Shown here piece by piece: positions 47,746 through 58,189 of a stretch of 64,000 bases of DNA. The stretch's first letter is position 1. The number at the start of each line of letters is the position of its first letter. Location: NCBI RefSeq assembly GCF_029203305.1, contig NC_089463.1, positions 823,001 through 887,000 of the forward strand, given 5' to 3'. Under the pieces are notes generated by a model that did not search any database, was not told where the DNA came from, and saw nothing but the letters and a program-made list of their open reading frames with translations. The DNA is from Yamadazyma tenuis. Lineage: Eukaryota > Ascomycota > Pichiomycetes > Serinales > Debaryomycetaceae. Made by a program: the position numbers and the translations under genes.

Positions 47746-48730
47746 TGTTTTAGGTGAGAGAAGGATAAGTTGAAAAGAACATGTGAGGAAGGGGAAGAGA
47801 GCGCGACAATGTCCCGCGGGAAATAATACGAGGTGCGAGATATGAACGGGATGGTCCTAGGGCCGCGCTAGCAGGGCCGTAAGCAGGGCCGCACCGAGGA
47901 GCGCGACATTACACCCCTATGACCATCTAGGAAGCTGATATCGGCGGCTGCACCGGGGAGATGAAACCGGTAACGCACAGACGCATTGTTCCGGTTCCCC
48001 GGTGCAACCTAACTGAAGGTTGTAGCGCCAGGTACCTTTTGAAATCTTGATAGCCGCCCGGGCCTCCGCCCCTCACGCTGCCACCGCCACCTTCTACCGC
48101 CAGACCGCCAGACCTAGCGCCAGTTACCCCCGCGACTTGTTTCATTCAACCCTTTCGCCAAACCCGTTTCGTTTCATAAGCTGCCTGCCGCCACATGATC
48201 AGGCTGATCTCTCTAACGGTCTAAATTTACCCCCTCTACTGCCGCTCCCCGGTATCATTAAGTCACCTAATTACTTGACTCTCAATTACTACGTGCATGA
48301 AACCGGTAGATGTGTCCTTTATCCATACCACCATGTCATGACATTCCAAGTTTTAGTATCATCGTATCTCGCAGCTGCCCGACTCATTCCCTAACCCCTT
48401 CTAAATGGGGAAAATATCCGGACGTCGTCTTGAGGATTTTGCCCATTTCAGTCACTGACTCCAAAAATAAACTTTTTTGGTTCGCCACTCACCATGCGTT
48501 CCACATGGCTCTGCTCGCCTGTGTTCCGTTTTGCCTCTAGCAAACAAAAAATAAAAAATTTCTATTGCAGTGGTCGCTATTTGTTAAAGGTTTTCTTTTT
48601 TCAAGTCATTTCTTTTTTAAGGCCAATTTCATCTTTACCAGAAAATTTTCGTGGGTTTGGTATTTTCATATATTTTGTGTTGTTTGGCGATTTTGAATTT
48701 TCATCCCTTACTCATCTTCTACATAATCAA
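47746..48730. other. Divergent intergenic region, SFL1-type and SOK1 promoters
   Basis: 985 bp. The left 400 bp are unusually GC-rich for this genome, with repeated gcagggccg (47871-47879, 47883-47891) and the hairpin at 47949-48006. The right part becomes very T-rich toward SOK1 (ttttctttttt near 48590). An in-frame ATG at 48494 would extend SOK1 by 79 Phe-rich residues, but that segment reads like untranslated leader. Confidence 0.5.
47949..48006. repeat. GC-rich inverted repeat (hairpin)
   Basis: TGCACCGGGGA (47949-47959) is the exact reverse complement of 47996-48006. Inside, AACCGG (47965-47970) pairs with CCGGTT (47991-47996), leaving a 20-nt loop and a short bulge. It lies 204 bp upstream of the SFL1-type start codon. 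It could act as an RNA leader structure or a dimer-binding site. Confidence 0.7.
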
Positions 48731-50272
48731 ATGAACCAATATAACAACGATAAATCATCGGATTTCTTTAATCCGTTGTTCGTTGATGATGAGGATACAT
48801 CCAACAAGTTTCAATCGTACCTTCTTAAGAAGAAGCTCAAAATCAACCAAAAGAACAACTTCAAAAAGCAGCGCTCTCGCTCCCTCCCCATCATAAACTA
48901 TTCCAGTAACCCTCAACTGGCCGCCCAGCATCATCATAAGAAGAAGAGCATCGTCCCTCCGTTACCGCCCATAAACTTATCGTCGTTAAAGGAGATCGAT
49001 TTAAATGAAATTCTCAAGAACCCCCAGCTTCGTCACGATATTCTTTTTGACCCCCAACTTCAGTTCAGACCAAACCTTGACGGTGAGCGTGGTAGAAGAA
49101 AGAGACTGATCATCGACAAATACTGGTTGGAGATTTTGAAGGAGTGCTCCCAATTTTTTACCCCCGTCGCCTCGTCTACGTCGGCTGCTGTTAAGCTTGT
49201 CCGTCTCCCGCTCCTTTTCCAAACCTTAAGAGACATTCTCATTTCTCTCCTTCCCATCAAAAACAGGCTGATCATTTACGAGGTGTTTGATCTTGAACTT
49301 ATCTACCAGGAGCTCCAGGTCCGCAACTTCAACTTTGTCAAGCTTAGCAAGTTTCTCCACTCTTTTTTCAAAACTCATTGTGCGCCCATGCGGGATGAGT
49401 TGGTCAACTTGATGTACCAGAAGTTTGAACACAGCTACGAGAATGCAAACTTGCCGGCGTTGATCGAGGGCTTGAAGTTAATTTTCCAGATTTTGGAATG
49501 CATGAAGTTGGACATCGCCAACCATCAGGTTCGGTTGTTGAGGCCCATTTTAATCGAGACGGCTGTGGAATTTGAGAAGGACTACTTCAACCAGTTGGTA
49601 CTCTACAACAAGATCAACTTGAATGATTCTGTTAGTTGGTTCAACTACAACTTGGATAAGAACATCAAGGCGGGTAAGGTTTCGGACGCCAGAACCGAAA
49701 TCAACTTGAAGACAAATTTGGTTCTTTCGGTATTTGACTTGTTGAGCTGCCAGAAACTCGTCAACGAGTTTCCTCAGACCTTGAGCTTTGATCATACTCG
49801 GTTGATCTTGTTGAGAGCTGACATAAGACAAATCATCGTGTTGAAGTTGTGTGTGATTTTATACCAAAATTTGGTGTCGGAAAAGAACTTACCCAAGAGT
49901 CTTTTAAGTGCTGACAACTTAAGCAAGATCAAACAGGAGATTTTGTCCATTGTCACTGATTCAAACGGCAATGTCAAATGGACAAAAAACATTCACATGA
50001 TCAGTTTACAGTTGATTAAATGGTTGAACTTACCCAACCAACTGCACGATGCAGAGCTCTTGGATTTCTCAAACAACTGGTTGATCAAGCAGATTCAACC
50101 CAACTCAAAGGTCTATCAGTTGATGGAAGTTAACTACTTCAACTCGTTGTTGGCGACTTCGAAGAAGAACTTGAATGGTGGGGAAGTTAATGATAATATT
50201 GCCAGCAGGCTATTGATTCTAATTAACTTTAATTGGAACGTTTTCGGGGATTACTACAGGAATTCGGTATGA
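48731..50272 (+). CDS. SOK1: Tcp11-family protein Sok1
   Basis: Sok1 is a Tcp11-family protein found as a suppressor of cAMP-dependent kinase loss in S. cerevisiae; its biochemical activity is unknown. The ATG at 48731 (MNQYNNDKSSDFFNPL) is preferred over the upstream 48494 ATG, because the intervening codons are Phe-rich like a T-rich leader. The product is then 513 residues, shorter than S. cerevisiae Sok1 (901). The signature INLSSLKEIDLNEILKNPQL, directly followed by RHDILFDPQLQFRPNLDGER, starts the Tcp11 domain near residue 80. The rest is all-helical to the end, including VRLLRPILIETAVEFEKDYF. It converges on the 50440-51003 gene. Confidence 0.85.
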   Translation: MNQYNNDKSSDFFNPLFVDDEDTSNKFQSYLLKKKLKINQKNNFKKQRSRSLPIINYSSNPQLAAQHHHKKKSIVPPLPPINLSSLKEIDLNEILKNPQLRHDILFDPQLQFRPNLDGERGRRKRLIIDKYWLEILKECSQFFTPVASSTSAAVKLVRLPLLFQTLRDILISLLPIKNRLIIYEVFDLELIYQELQVRNFNFVKLSKFLHSFFKTHCAPMRDELVNLMYQKFEHSYENANLPALIEGLKLIFQILECMKLDIANHQVRLLRPILIETAVEFEKDYFNQLVLYNKINLNDSVSWFNYNLDKNIKAGKVSDARTEINLKTNLVLSVFDLLSCQKLVNEFPQTLSFDHTRLILLRADIRQIIVLKLCVILYQNLVSEKNLPKSLLSADNLSKIKQEILSIVTDSNGNVKWTKNIHMISLQLIKWLNLPNQLHDAELLDFSNNWLIKQIQPNSKVYQLMEVNYFNSLLATSKKNLNGGEVNDNIASRLLILINFNWNVFGDYYRNSV

Positions 50273-50439
50273 TATTTTTCTCCTTTTTTTGCATTCTTTA
50301 TGATAATGATGGAATAACTAGAGTTAATAAGCTAATGTATATTAACAGTAATGATCACCTCGAGCGGTTCCATGTTTTCTCGTGGCTCATCGCAAGTTGG
50401 TCGCGTACGCTTCTCATTGACGTAAATTAGAAACACTGC

Positions 50440-51003
50440 CTACTCCTGTTTTGGTTTTGTTCCCAGACCACCTTCACTCTTATGCTCCCCAACATTACCA
50501 CCCACGCTGGTGAGCTTGGTTTCGTTCAAGTACCGCTCGAAAAGGGTATCAAAATTACTCTCTTCTGAACGAGACCATTCATTGGTGTTCAATTCGGGTG
50601 CTTCTGGTTTAATACTCTCTTTCTGCGAAAGTTTATCCTCTGAACTAGGGGTTAAATGTGTCGATTCTCGTTGTTTACGAAGGTCTGGTTCACCTATCCG
50701 TAGTTGCTTTAATATTATCAAATACTTGCTTAACACCACACCCACCACCGTCCCCACGATCCCACTCACAATCACGTACTGAACCATCACCACTACAAAC
50801 TCGCCTGTTTTAGGCACATCGATTTGCTTCACTCCTAGTATTAATTTGACTGGTAGTAAGACGGATCCAGCCGTATACTCCACAATCCGAAACGTGTAGA
50901 CAAACGGCTCCCAAACAAACTTCTGCCATGGAAACAATACAACCTGGGCGAACAGTATAGCCGAATCGGCTATCCAACTTGCAAAATTGTTCATAAAGCC
51001 CAT
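50440..51003 (-). CDS. Small membrane protein, possibly Ldb16-like
   Basis: A 187-residue protein from ATG 51003 (MGFMNNFASWIADSAILFAQ). Residues about 12-55 form amphipathic to hydrophobic helices (VVLFPWQKFVWEPFVYTFR, SVLLPVKLILG), and about 70-98 is a clear transmembrane segment (VVVMVQYVIVSGIVGTVVGV). The last 85 residues are hydrophilic and charged. The N-terminal layout resembles Ldb16, the seipin partner at ER-lipid-droplet contacts, but the match is weak and Ldb16 is usually longer. It lies between SOK1 (convergent) and SAT4 (divergent, 343 bp). Confidence 0.6.
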   Translation of the reverse strand: MGFMNNFASWIADSAILFAQVVLFPWQKFVWEPFVYTFRIVEYTAGSVLLPVKLILGVKQIDVPKTGEFVVVMVQYVIVSGIVGTVVGVVLSKYLIILKQLRIGEPDLRKQRESTHLTPSSEDKLSQKESIKPEAPELNTNEWSRSEESNFDTLFERYLNETKLTSVGGNVGEHKSEGGLGTKPKQE

Positions 51004-51346
51004 ACTATGATGTGTGACATACTACAGCCTTATTGTCAGGAGTCGCACTGTTTGCAATTCCTGAGGGATTTTAGCGGAATAAAATTTTTTTTCTCATATA
51101 AAACGAGCAAAGCCCGCACTCACCAAAAAAGTTACAGAAAAGCGCTAGCCCTCAAAGCCAGAGAACTCATACAAACAGGAATAGAAGAGCTTATTTAGGA
51201 ACAGAAGAGGCTGCTATTCAGTGTACTCGTACCTTCCACGCCTCTGCCTTCTAGTCGCCTCCTTTTCCTCCTTCTTCACTCGCACTTTATCGTCTTAAAC
51301 GACCTGTCTGACCAGTGCTTGACCTTTACAACAACTGCAAAAAAAC
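51004..51346. other. Divergent promoter region to SAT4
   Basis: 343 bp with a CT-rich stretch near 51230-51290 that probably forms the SAT4 leader. The 63-codon frame at 51007 is not convincingly coding. Confidence 0.4.
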
Positions 51347-52954
51347 ATGACTGAAAAGAAGAAAACAATTACTAAGTTGAGCAAGCTTTTCAACTTGTCC
51401 CAGACCAACTTATCACTGCTGAGTCTCAAAGATAAAGATTCTCATGATCTCACCAGCCTTTCTCAAATGCAAATAGCTTCGGCAACTTCTGTCAACAGCA
51501 ACTTCCCACCAGTGAATGAATCAGAAAAGGAAACCCTTCCATCTATTTCCAGTAAAACTAGTGCCACTAGATCACATTCTCCTTCCGTGCTTGATAGTTC
51601 TCAGCTTCCCCCGATGGTCAATATGCCAGATTCTTTGGTTGCAAAATTAAATTTCGACGCCCGAGAAAAGGACAAGGATAAGGATTCTAGACCAAAGAGT
51701 GGTAGCACATCCCGAGTCAACTCTCCACCCATATCACGATCTAATAGTGTTATCGCAGTGAACAAGCCTCGTTTCAAGCTTACAGAGACTTCTCATGAGC
51801 ATAACCTTAAAAGTGCAAAGAGACAAGAAAAATTGACCAATATGTTAAAAGATTTGCTTGGAGCCAAAAAGTTGCGTAATGAAGCCAAGCTGGCGGTTCC
51901 TAACATTCTAGGTGAACACTTTCCTGCCCAAGGTGCTAACCAACCCCCTACGCTATTTGCTGGTCTTGTAAATCAAATAAAGCATTCGGATGAAACTGCC
52001 TCGGCCTCAGATGCTTCTATCGACCGGTCTTTTGCAGAAAAATATGGTCGCTGCCAAGAAGTAATAGGAAAAGGTGCGTTTGGAACCGTTAGAATCTCCC
52101 ACAAACGTGTTGGTGATGCTGAAGGTGAAGAAGCGTTGTACGCTGTTAAGGAGTTTCGCCGTAAACCTAACGAGCTGGAGAAGAAGTTCAATCGGAGATT
52201 GACTTCGGAATTTTGCATTTCATCATCATTAAAGAATATTAACATCATTGATACGCTAGACTTGTTGAAAGATGCCAAGGGTGATTATGTTGAAGTAATG
52301 GAGTTCTGTAGTGGAGGAGACTTATATACCTTAATCATCGCCAGTGGCAAGTTAGAGTATGCCGAAGCTGATTGTTTCTTCAAGCAACTCATCAAGGGAG
52401 TTAATTACATGCACGATATGGGTGTTAGCCACCGAGATTTGAAGCCAGAAAACTTGTTATTAACTCCAAACGGTATCTTGAAAATTACTGATTTTGGTAA
52501 CTCTGAATGTTTCAAGATGGCCTGGGAACAAGAGGTTCAGCTAAGCGAAGGCATTTGCGGGTCCTCGCCATACATAGCTCCAGAAGAGTTCACCACTAAC
52601 CATTTCGATTCTCGATGTGTGGATATCTGGTCTTGTGGAGTCATTTACATGGCTATGAGAACCGGTAGACAGTTATGGTCTGTTGCAGACCCCGAAAAAG
52701 ATGAGTTTTTCAGAGAATACTTGGTTAAACGGAGAAACTCAACCGGGTATGAACCCATCGAAAACCTCAAAAGAGCCCGGTGCCGGAATGTTATCTATTC
52801 GATTCTTGACCCTAAACCCAGCAGAAGAATCACTGGTAAACAGATTTTGAATAGTGAATGGGGAAGAGAAATTAAGTTGTGCCCTGCTGCCAAAGGTGAA
52901 TTAGAAGTACTAACTTCTCCTGTTGGAGGTAACATCCCCACGGTGGCCGAATAG
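51347..52954 (+). CDS. SAT4: Halotolerance Ser/Thr kinase Sat4/Hal4
   Basis: Sat4/Hal4 is an Npr1-family kinase that stabilises plasma-membrane transporters such as the Trk potassium uptake system and affects salt tolerance. The 535-residue product has a disordered Ser-rich N-terminus (1-220). The kinase domain starts at about 230: [20 protein letters not shown], the lysine in YAVKEFRRK, catalytic [11 protein letters not shown] in KITDFGNSE, and SSPYIAPEE. Fungal Hal4/Hal5-specific blocks are clear, including [15 protein letters not shown]-like [24 protein letters not shown] and the end [19 protein letters not shown]. Sat4 is preferred over Hal5 by overall pattern. Confidence 0.88.
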   Translation: MTEKKKTITKLSKLFNLSQTNLSLLSLKDKDSHDLTSLSQMQIASATSVNSNFPPVNESEKETLPSISSKTSATRSHSPSVLDSSQLPPMVNMPDSLVAKLNFDAREKDKDKDSRPKSGSTSRVNSPPISRSNSVIAVNKPRFKLTETSHEHNLKSAKRQEKLTNMLKDLLGAKKLRNEAKLAVPNILGEHFPAQGANQPPTLFAGLVNQIKHSDETASASDASIDRSFAEKYGRCQEVIGKGAFGTVRISHKRVGDAEGEEALYAVKEFRRKPNELEKKFNRRLTSEFCISSSLKNINIIDTLDLLKDAKGDYVEVMEFCSGGDLYTLIIASGKLEYAEADCFFKQLIKGVNYMHDMGVSHRDLKPENLLLTPNGILKITDFGNSECFKMAWEQEVQLSEGICGSSPYIAPEEFTTNHFDSRCVDIWSCGVIYMAMRTGRQLWSVADPEKDEFFREYLVKRRNSTGYEPIENLKRARCRNVIYSILDPKPSRRITGKQILNSEWGREIKLCPAAKGELEVLTSPVGGNIPTVAE

Positions 52955-53122
52955 GCCTTTTACGATTTAGACATATACGCTGTATATAGATGACGAATAA
53001 TGAATACTAATAAATTCCTGAATCCTAAAAATCGTGCTCTTCACATTTGCTTTTGTTGATGAAACGAAGAAAAAATACAAACAATCTCACAACGCGTACA
53101 AGAATTGGTTCTTTTTTAACTC

Positions 53123-54040
53123 ATGGTGGAATTATCAGATTACCAACGACAAGAAAAGGTCGGGGAAGGAACATATGGGGTGGTTTACAAGGCTCTCGAC
53201 ACCAAGCACAACAACCGGGTTGTGGCCCTCAAAAAAATCCGGCTTGAAAGTGAAGACGAAGGAGTTCCTTCAACTGCCATCAGAGAAATTTCTCTTTTGA
53301 AGGAAATGAAGGATGCTAACATCATCAGATTGTATGATATAATACACAGCGATTCCCACAAATTGTACTTGGTGTGTGAGTTCTTGGACTTGGACTTGAA
53401 ACGGTACATGGAGTCCATTCCTCAAGGTGTTGGTTTGGGTGCTGATATGATTAAAAGATTTTTAAACCAGTTGGTCAAAGGAATCAAGCATTGTCACTCC
53501 CATAGAGTATTACACCGTGACTTGAAGCCCCAGAACTTGTTGATCGATAAAGAAGGAAACTTGAAGGTTGCTGATTTTGGGTTGGCCAGGGCGTTTGGGG
53601 TTCCATTGAGGGCATATACCCACGAAGTGGTGACTTTATGGTACAGGGGCCCCGAGATCCTTTTGGGGGGCAAGCAATACTCTACGGGTGTTGACATGTG
53701 GAGTATTGGTTGTATATTTGCAGAGATGTGTAATCGGAAACCATTGTTTCCTGGAGACTCTGAGATTGATGAGATATTTAGAATCTTCAGGATTTTGGGA
53801 ACTCCTAATACTGAAATATGGCCAGAGGTGCAGTACTTGCCAGACTTCAAGCCCACCTTCCCCAAATGGTCTCGTAAGAACTTAAAAGATTATGTTCCCA
53901 ACTTGGACGATGCTGGTATTGATTTGTTGGGCCAATTGTTGAACTATGATCCCAGTGGTAGAATTAGTGCCAAGAGAGCCTTGGTGCATCCATATTTCCA
54001 GGAAGACGATGAGTACCTGAAGTCTGTAAATATGGGATAA
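53123..54040 (+). CDS. CDC28: Cyclin-dependent kinase Cdc28 (CDK1)
   Basis: Cdc28 is the main cell-cycle CDK, activated by G1 and B-type cyclins. The product is 305 residues (298 in S. cerevisiae). Diagnostic elements are the G-loop [12 protein letters not shown] with the inhibitory tyrosine, the catalytic lysine in VALKKIRLE, the cyclin-binding [23 protein letters not shown] and DFGLAR. The activating threonine lies in [17 protein letters not shown], and the C-lobe has [11 protein letters not shown]. No intron is present. The CTG near the C-terminus (EYLKS) would be read as Ser in this clade. It follows SAT4 in tandem by 168 bp. Confidence 0.97.
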   Translation: MVELSDYQRQEKVGEGTYGVVYKALDTKHNNRVVALKKIRLESEDEGVPSTAIREISLLKEMKDANIIRLYDIIHSDSHKLYLVCEFLDLDLKRYMESIPQGVGLGADMIKRFLNQLVKGIKHCHSHRVLHRDLKPQNLLIDKEGNLKVADFGLARAFGVPLRAYTHEVVTLWYRGPEILLGGKQYSTGVDMWSIGCIFAEMCNRKPLFPGDSEIDEIFRIFRILGTPNTEIWPEVQYLPDFKPTFPKWSRKNLKDYVPNLDDAGIDLLGQLLNYDPSGRISAKRALVHPYFQEDDEYLKSVNMG

Positions 54041-55061
54041 GTCGGCCCTTAGCTAATATTCTGTTTGTTCATTTTTGGATATGTTTTTTTAAAGTGTGCT
54101 GTGTCACACCCAACTCATATATAAATATTTGGTAATTCTCAAAAGATATAGGAGCAAGGTCATGTTGACCACTAAGCGAGCCGACTTGGATCGTTTTCTT
54201 CGTATGGTTAAAAAGTCCAAATTTTTTTCGATCTCTTGGAACTTCATATTGATTTGGAAATGTAGTAGGTCGATATATTGGAGCGACTCACTGAGCAGAA
54301 ATGGTTGTTCCAAATCCATTGACCTGGTGTGACGATGATGAGAGGTTGGGTGATGAAATGACGTGGGATCAATTACTTGACGAGTTTGGCTATCTTGATA
54401 CTTGGTTTTTCCAATCTTTAAAGCTGATGTTCCCTGGGGGCATTTATATCAGCTTGAGATGTTGAAAAAATGTCCTGAATAGGAAAGCTAATTGCTAAAT
54501 GTGATGAGGATGAGCACAAAACCCGAGTTTATTAAAGTCTTTAACTTATATGTCCCAGTCAAGGTTAATATGGATTCTTAATATGGTTGAGTGGCAAGTA
54601 CGTACTTGAATATATCCGTAGTACAGCAGACCTCCCACCAATAGTATTTTTCATCAAGGTTTGGAGTATAAGGTTCGTCTCTTGACTATATCTTTAAGGT
54701 CCCCGACCTTTTTATCGTACAGGGTAGTATTCTCCTTCTTCTTCGATATCGTGTCTTCTGACTTGAGTTTCTGTTTATTCTGTGTTTATGATGTTCTTGT
54801 AAAATCGTTATATCTTATTTCAATTTCATAGCAAACATTAACAAATACCTATTATCTGGTAAAGGAAATATCATAGATATCTGAAGTTATGAAGGAGTGT
54901 AAATCAGACAATATCCCCTCTACTATCCTCATATTTAACATGAAGGGATGCAAATCAACTTTGGTGGACACAAAAACTTTTTGCAGTCAAGCTCAAGTCG
55001 CACCCAACTCTGTCGCACGTAAAATTCGAGTCGCACTCTTTTAAAAAAACTTTAAACTACT
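54041..55061. other. Gene-poor region between CDC28 and LGE1
   Basis: 1021 bp. The only protein-like frame is a 54-codon ORF at 54301-54465 (MVVPNPLTWCDDDERLGDEM...), acidic with several Trp; it may be a relic or chance. The sequence immediately before LGE1 repeats gtcgcac three times (54994-55035), which may be a regulatory repeat. No RNA gene is seen. Confidence 0.45.
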
Positions 55062-55688
55062 ATGAGTGAATACAATGACTATAGAGGAGGCCCAGGGTCC
55101 GGCTCGCGTGGGCGGGGCCACGGGTCCGGCTCCTATCGGGGTGGATGGGGAAGTCAAAGAGGACGCGGTTCTGGGTACGGTGACCGCGATCGTGCGAGAG
55201 ACTATGACCGAGAACGCAGCTCATACAGTGAGTACAGCTCATATGGAGAATACGGCTCATACCGCGGAAGAAACCCTTCGCATCGTGGCTCCTATAATCA
55301 CAGTAGTAACTATGCGCCCAACCACTATAGGGGATCGCATTATGGACCTCAAGCACAGAACTCAGGCCATTACCAACCTCAACCCTCTCGTCCTCCCAGT
55401 TCTGGAGATGGAAGATCCAGCGATTATAGCAGTCACCTGGAAGAAAAGCCAGTACACGAAACCCCTACCCCCGTTTCGAACCACGCTACTCCTATCTCGT
55501 CACATGCTCCGCTGAAATTGACTTCTAAAACAGAAGAGCTTTCCGAGATCGATGACGAGTTGGTCAAGCTTCGAGCTGATTTGATAAATAAAACCGGCAA
55601 TTACGCACTTCTAGTGAGTCAACTAGACAAGGAACAATTGAATATCGACTTGAATAATGAGAAATTGCTGGAAATGAGTTTAATGTAA
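55062..55688 (+). CDS. LGE1: Probable Lge1, RGG/Tyr-rich partner of the Bre1 ubiquitin ligase
   Basis: Lge1 works with Bre1 and Rad6 in histone H2B ubiquitination and phase-separates through a sticky disordered N-terminus. Residues 1-110 are Arg/Gly/Tyr/Ser-rich (RGGPGSGSRGRGHG, YSEYSSYGEYGSYRG), and about 110-150 are Pro/Ser-rich. The C-terminal 55 residues form a coiled coil (ELSEIDDELVKLRADLINKT, LDKEQLNIDLNNEKLLEMS). This order, disordered R/Y-rich part then C-terminal coiled coil, is that of Lge1. The product, 208 residues, is shorter than S. cerevisiae Lge1 (332). Other RGG proteins remain possible. IFA38 follows after only 69 bp. Confidence 0.65.
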   Translation: MSEYNDYRGGPGSGSRGRGHGSGSYRGGWGSQRGRGSGYGDRDRARDYDRERSSYSEYSSYGEYGSYRGRNPSHRGSYNHSSNYAPNHYRGSHYGPQAQNSGHYQPQPSRPPSSGDGRSSDYSSHLEEKPVHETPTPVSNHATPISSHAPLKLTSKTEELSEIDDELVKLRADLINKTGNYALLVSQLDKEQLNIDLNNEKLLEMSLM

Positions 55689-55757
55689 AGTAGTGTAATA
55701 TAGAAGAAACCTTTTAAAAAGTTGTGTTCGCGTCTCAAACTTTTCATTTCTATAACT

Positions 55758-56768
55758 ATGTTGGACTTGAATATTCTTCCAACTCCAGTCGAATACATCT
55801 TGTACGGATGTTTGTTCCTTGGTGTGGCAAAGGCCACCATCCTCGTGTTGTCGTTTGGCCTGCTTTTGTTTGATTTGCTTCTCTTGCCCAAGGCCAGTTA
55901 CAAAAAATACGGGTCGGCCAACAATTGTTGGGCACTTGTCACTGGATCCAGCGATGGTTTGGGTGCCGAATACGCCAGACAATTGGCTGCTAAGGGGTTC
56001 AACATAGTGTTGGCATCCAGAACATTGAGCAAGTTGGAGACAATTGCCGAAGAAATTGAGTCGAAATATAAGGTTAGCACCAAGGTGGTGGCTGTGGACG
56101 TCACTAAGGTTGACGAAGCTGTTACTCAAATTGCGGCCGGAATCGAGGGATTGGATGTCAGTGTGTTGATCAACAACGTCGGTCAAAGTCATCTGATTCC
56201 TGTTCCATTTGCAGAAACCGAGTTGTCTGAAATCACTAACATCATCAACATTAACAACGTCTTCACCTTGAGAATAACTCAATTGCTTATTCCAATTTTG
56301 GCGGGCACAGCATCCAAGTACAAGGCCCATTCGTTGATCCTCACTATGGGTTCATTTGGAGGTTTATTGCCTACACCATATTTGGCCACCTACTCTGGGT
56401 CTAAAGCATTTTTGCAAAACTGGTCTGCTTCGTTGGCGGCCGAATTGAAAGCCGACAAAATTGATGTGGAGTTCGTGTTAAGTTACTTGGTGACTTCAGC
56501 CATGTCTAAAATCAGAAGAACTTCATGGATGATCCCTAATCCAAAATCTTTTGTTGCATCTGCCTTAAACAGTGTAGGAAAAAGAGTTGGTGCTCAGGAA
56601 AGATTTGCTACAACCACTCCATTCTGGTCTCATGCCTTGATGCACTTTGGAATCGACCAAACTGTTGGTGTCTACTCTACAATTGCAAACAGCTTGAACT
56701 TTGACATGCACAAGAGCATCAGAGTTAGAGCCTTAAAGAAGGCAGAGAGGGCCAGGAAGGAGCAATAG
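55758..56768 (+). CDS. IFA38: Very-long-chain 3-ketoacyl-CoA reductase
   Basis: Ifa38 is the ER-membrane beta-ketoacyl reductase of the very-long-chain fatty acid elongation cycle. The ATG at 55758 (MLDLNILPTPVEYILYG) is used; the upstream 12 codons start with GTG. The product is 336 residues (347 in S. cerevisiae). An N-terminal transmembrane helix spans about residues 10-42. The NADPH fold includes ALVTGSSDGLGAEYARQL, and NNVG sits in SVLINNVGQSH. The catalytic Ser lies in LTMGSFGGLLPTP and the Tyr-Lys pair in ATYSGSKAFLQNW. The C-terminus ends KKAERARKEQ, a lysine-rich ER-retrieval-like tail. Confidence 0.95.
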   Translation: MLDLNILPTPVEYILYGCLFLGVAKATILVLSFGLLLFDLLLLPKASYKKYGSANNCWALVTGSSDGLGAEYARQLAAKGFNIVLASRTLSKLETIAEEIESKYKVSTKVVAVDVTKVDEAVTQIAAGIEGLDVSVLINNVGQSHLIPVPFAETELSEITNIININNVFTLRITQLLIPILAGTASKYKAHSLILTMGSFGGLLPTPYLATYSGSKAFLQNWSASLAAELKADKIDVEFVLSYLVTSAMSKIRRTSWMIPNPKSFVASALNSVGKRVGAQERFATTTPFWSHALMHFGIDQTVGVYSTIANSLNFDMHKSIRVRALKKAERARKEQ

Positions 56769-56908
56769 TCAATCAGTTATATTTCATTGAATGCACGTTG
56801 TTTAAACTGTGATACTATCGTAGTTGGTCTCTAGTGCCCTTGGCCAGGCGGTTGGTGCAGCCCTCCGCGACGTCGCGCTAGCAGTGGGTCCACCTCTTGG
56901 TACTATTT

Positions 56909-56921
56909 TTCTAGAAGCTTC
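56909..56921. promoter_or_regulatory. Heat-shock element upstream of SIS1
   Basis: TTCtaGAAgcTTC is a perfect three-unit heat-shock element (alternating TTC/GAA with 2-bp gaps), 89 bp upstream of the SIS1 ATG. Sis1 is a known Hsf1 target in S. cerevisiae. Confidence 0.8.
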
Positions 56922-57010
56922 TACCTCATTCGCGGGCCTTCGTCCGTCTCCCAATTATAAGAATCGAGCAACCCCCGACGTTTCTCACACTTGCAACTAC
57001 TCTTACACAA

Positions 57011-58009
57011 ATGGTTAAAGAAACTAAACTATACGATATATTAGGGGTTGCCCCCTCAGCATCAGAGTCTGAATTAAAGAAGGCCTACAGAAAGGCCGCT
57101 TTGAAATATCATCCTGATAAACCTACTGGTGATACCGAAAAATTCAAAGAAATCAGTGAAGCTTTCGATATTTTATCCAACTCCGATAAAAGACAAATTT
57201 ATGATGACTATGGGATAGAAGCTGCCCGTGGAAATGCGCCTGCTGAAAACCCATTTGCTGGGGGTGGTGGTGGTGGTGGTCATCCATTTGCTGGATTTGG
57301 TGGTCCTGGAGGCCATTCATTCTCTCAAAATGATGCATTCAACATATTCTCACAAATGGGAGGGTTTGGAATGGATGAGGGAGGATTCAGTTTTGGTGGT
57401 GGAATGCCTGGTGGATATGGTGGTGGTGGAATGCCTGGAGGTTTCGGTGGTGCAAGCAGAGGAGGTGCTTCAAGAAGACCTGAACCTGATACGGTGACAA
57501 TGCCTTTGGGAGTGAAATTGGAAGAACTTTACAACGGGTGTGTGAAGAAATTGAAGGTTAATAGAAAAGATCCAAATGGTACCAGAAACTCAAAAACTTT
57601 AGAGGTTAATATTCGCCCTGGCTGGAAGGCTGGTACCAAAATTACTTTCAAAAATGAAGGAGACTATCAACCAGAATGCCAGGCTCGCCAAACCATCCAG
57701 TTTGTCTTGGAAGAAAAACCACATGAACTGTTCATCAGGGATGGTAATGATTTAAAGATGGTGATTCCTTTAACGTTTAAGGAAAGTCTTTGTGGATTCG
57801 ATAAAGAAGTCACTACCATAGATGGTAGAAGAATTCCCTTGTCTCGAACATCTCCTATTCAACCTTCCAGTGTCAACTCATACCCTGGTTTAGGTATGCC
57901 CATAACCAAGAGTCCTGGACAAAGAGGTGATTTGCACATCAGCTATAAGATTGATTATCCCCATTATTTAACACCAGAACAAAAACAGATTATCCAACAG
58001 TACTTTTAA
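57011..58009 (+). CDS. SIS1: Type II (class B) Hsp40 co-chaperone Sis1
   Basis: Sis1 is an essential class-B J-protein that works with Hsp70 in protein folding, translation and amyloid handling. The product is 332 residues (352 in S. cerevisiae). The J domain (1-70) starts [20 protein letters not shown] and has the HPD motif in [11 protein letters not shown] Gly/Phe-rich region occupies about 75-155 ([29 protein letters not shown]). Two beta-sandwich peptide-binding domains follow ([35 protein letters not shown]) and the short C-terminal dimerisation motif ends [13 protein letters not shown]. No Cys-rich zinc domain is present, which separates it from Ydj1. A perfect HSE lies upstream. Confidence 0.96.
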   Translation: MVKETKLYDILGVAPSASESELKKAYRKAALKYHPDKPTGDTEKFKEISEAFDILSNSDKRQIYDDYGIEAARGNAPAENPFAGGGGGGGHPFAGFGGPGGHSFSQNDAFNIFSQMGGFGMDEGGFSFGGGMPGGYGGGGMPGGFGGASRGGASRRPEPDTVTMPLGVKLEELYNGCVKKLKVNRKDPNGTRNSKTLEVNIRPGWKAGTKITFKNEGDYQPECQARQTIQFVLEEKPHELFIRDGNDLKMVIPLTFKESLCGFDKEVTTIDGRRIPLSRTSPIQPSSVNSYPGLGMPITKSPGQRGDLHISYKIDYPHYLTPEQKQIIQQYF

Positions 58010-58189
58010 GAACATAAAAACATGCATATAGATGTTAACGATACAATAACCCATCATCTTTTATATATTTTAATATAATGGTCAAACATTAGCTGTTCCT
58101 AGCTCTCTTAATCTCAAATTGAGAGCTCGAAATCTCAATTTCTATCTCGAACAACTTCTTTCTCGGACCACTGAACCAGGAAAATCACA

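Noticed and set aside
48494..48730. SOK1 start at the upstream ATG 48494
   Set aside because: The 79 added residues are Phe/Ile-rich and come from T-rich leader-like DNA; the family signature begins well after 48731.
55066..55515. 149-codon plus-strand frame overlapping LGE1
   Set aside because: It is an out-of-frame shadow created by the repetitive RGG/Tyr codons. The LGE1 frame has the coiled coil and a proper start and stop.
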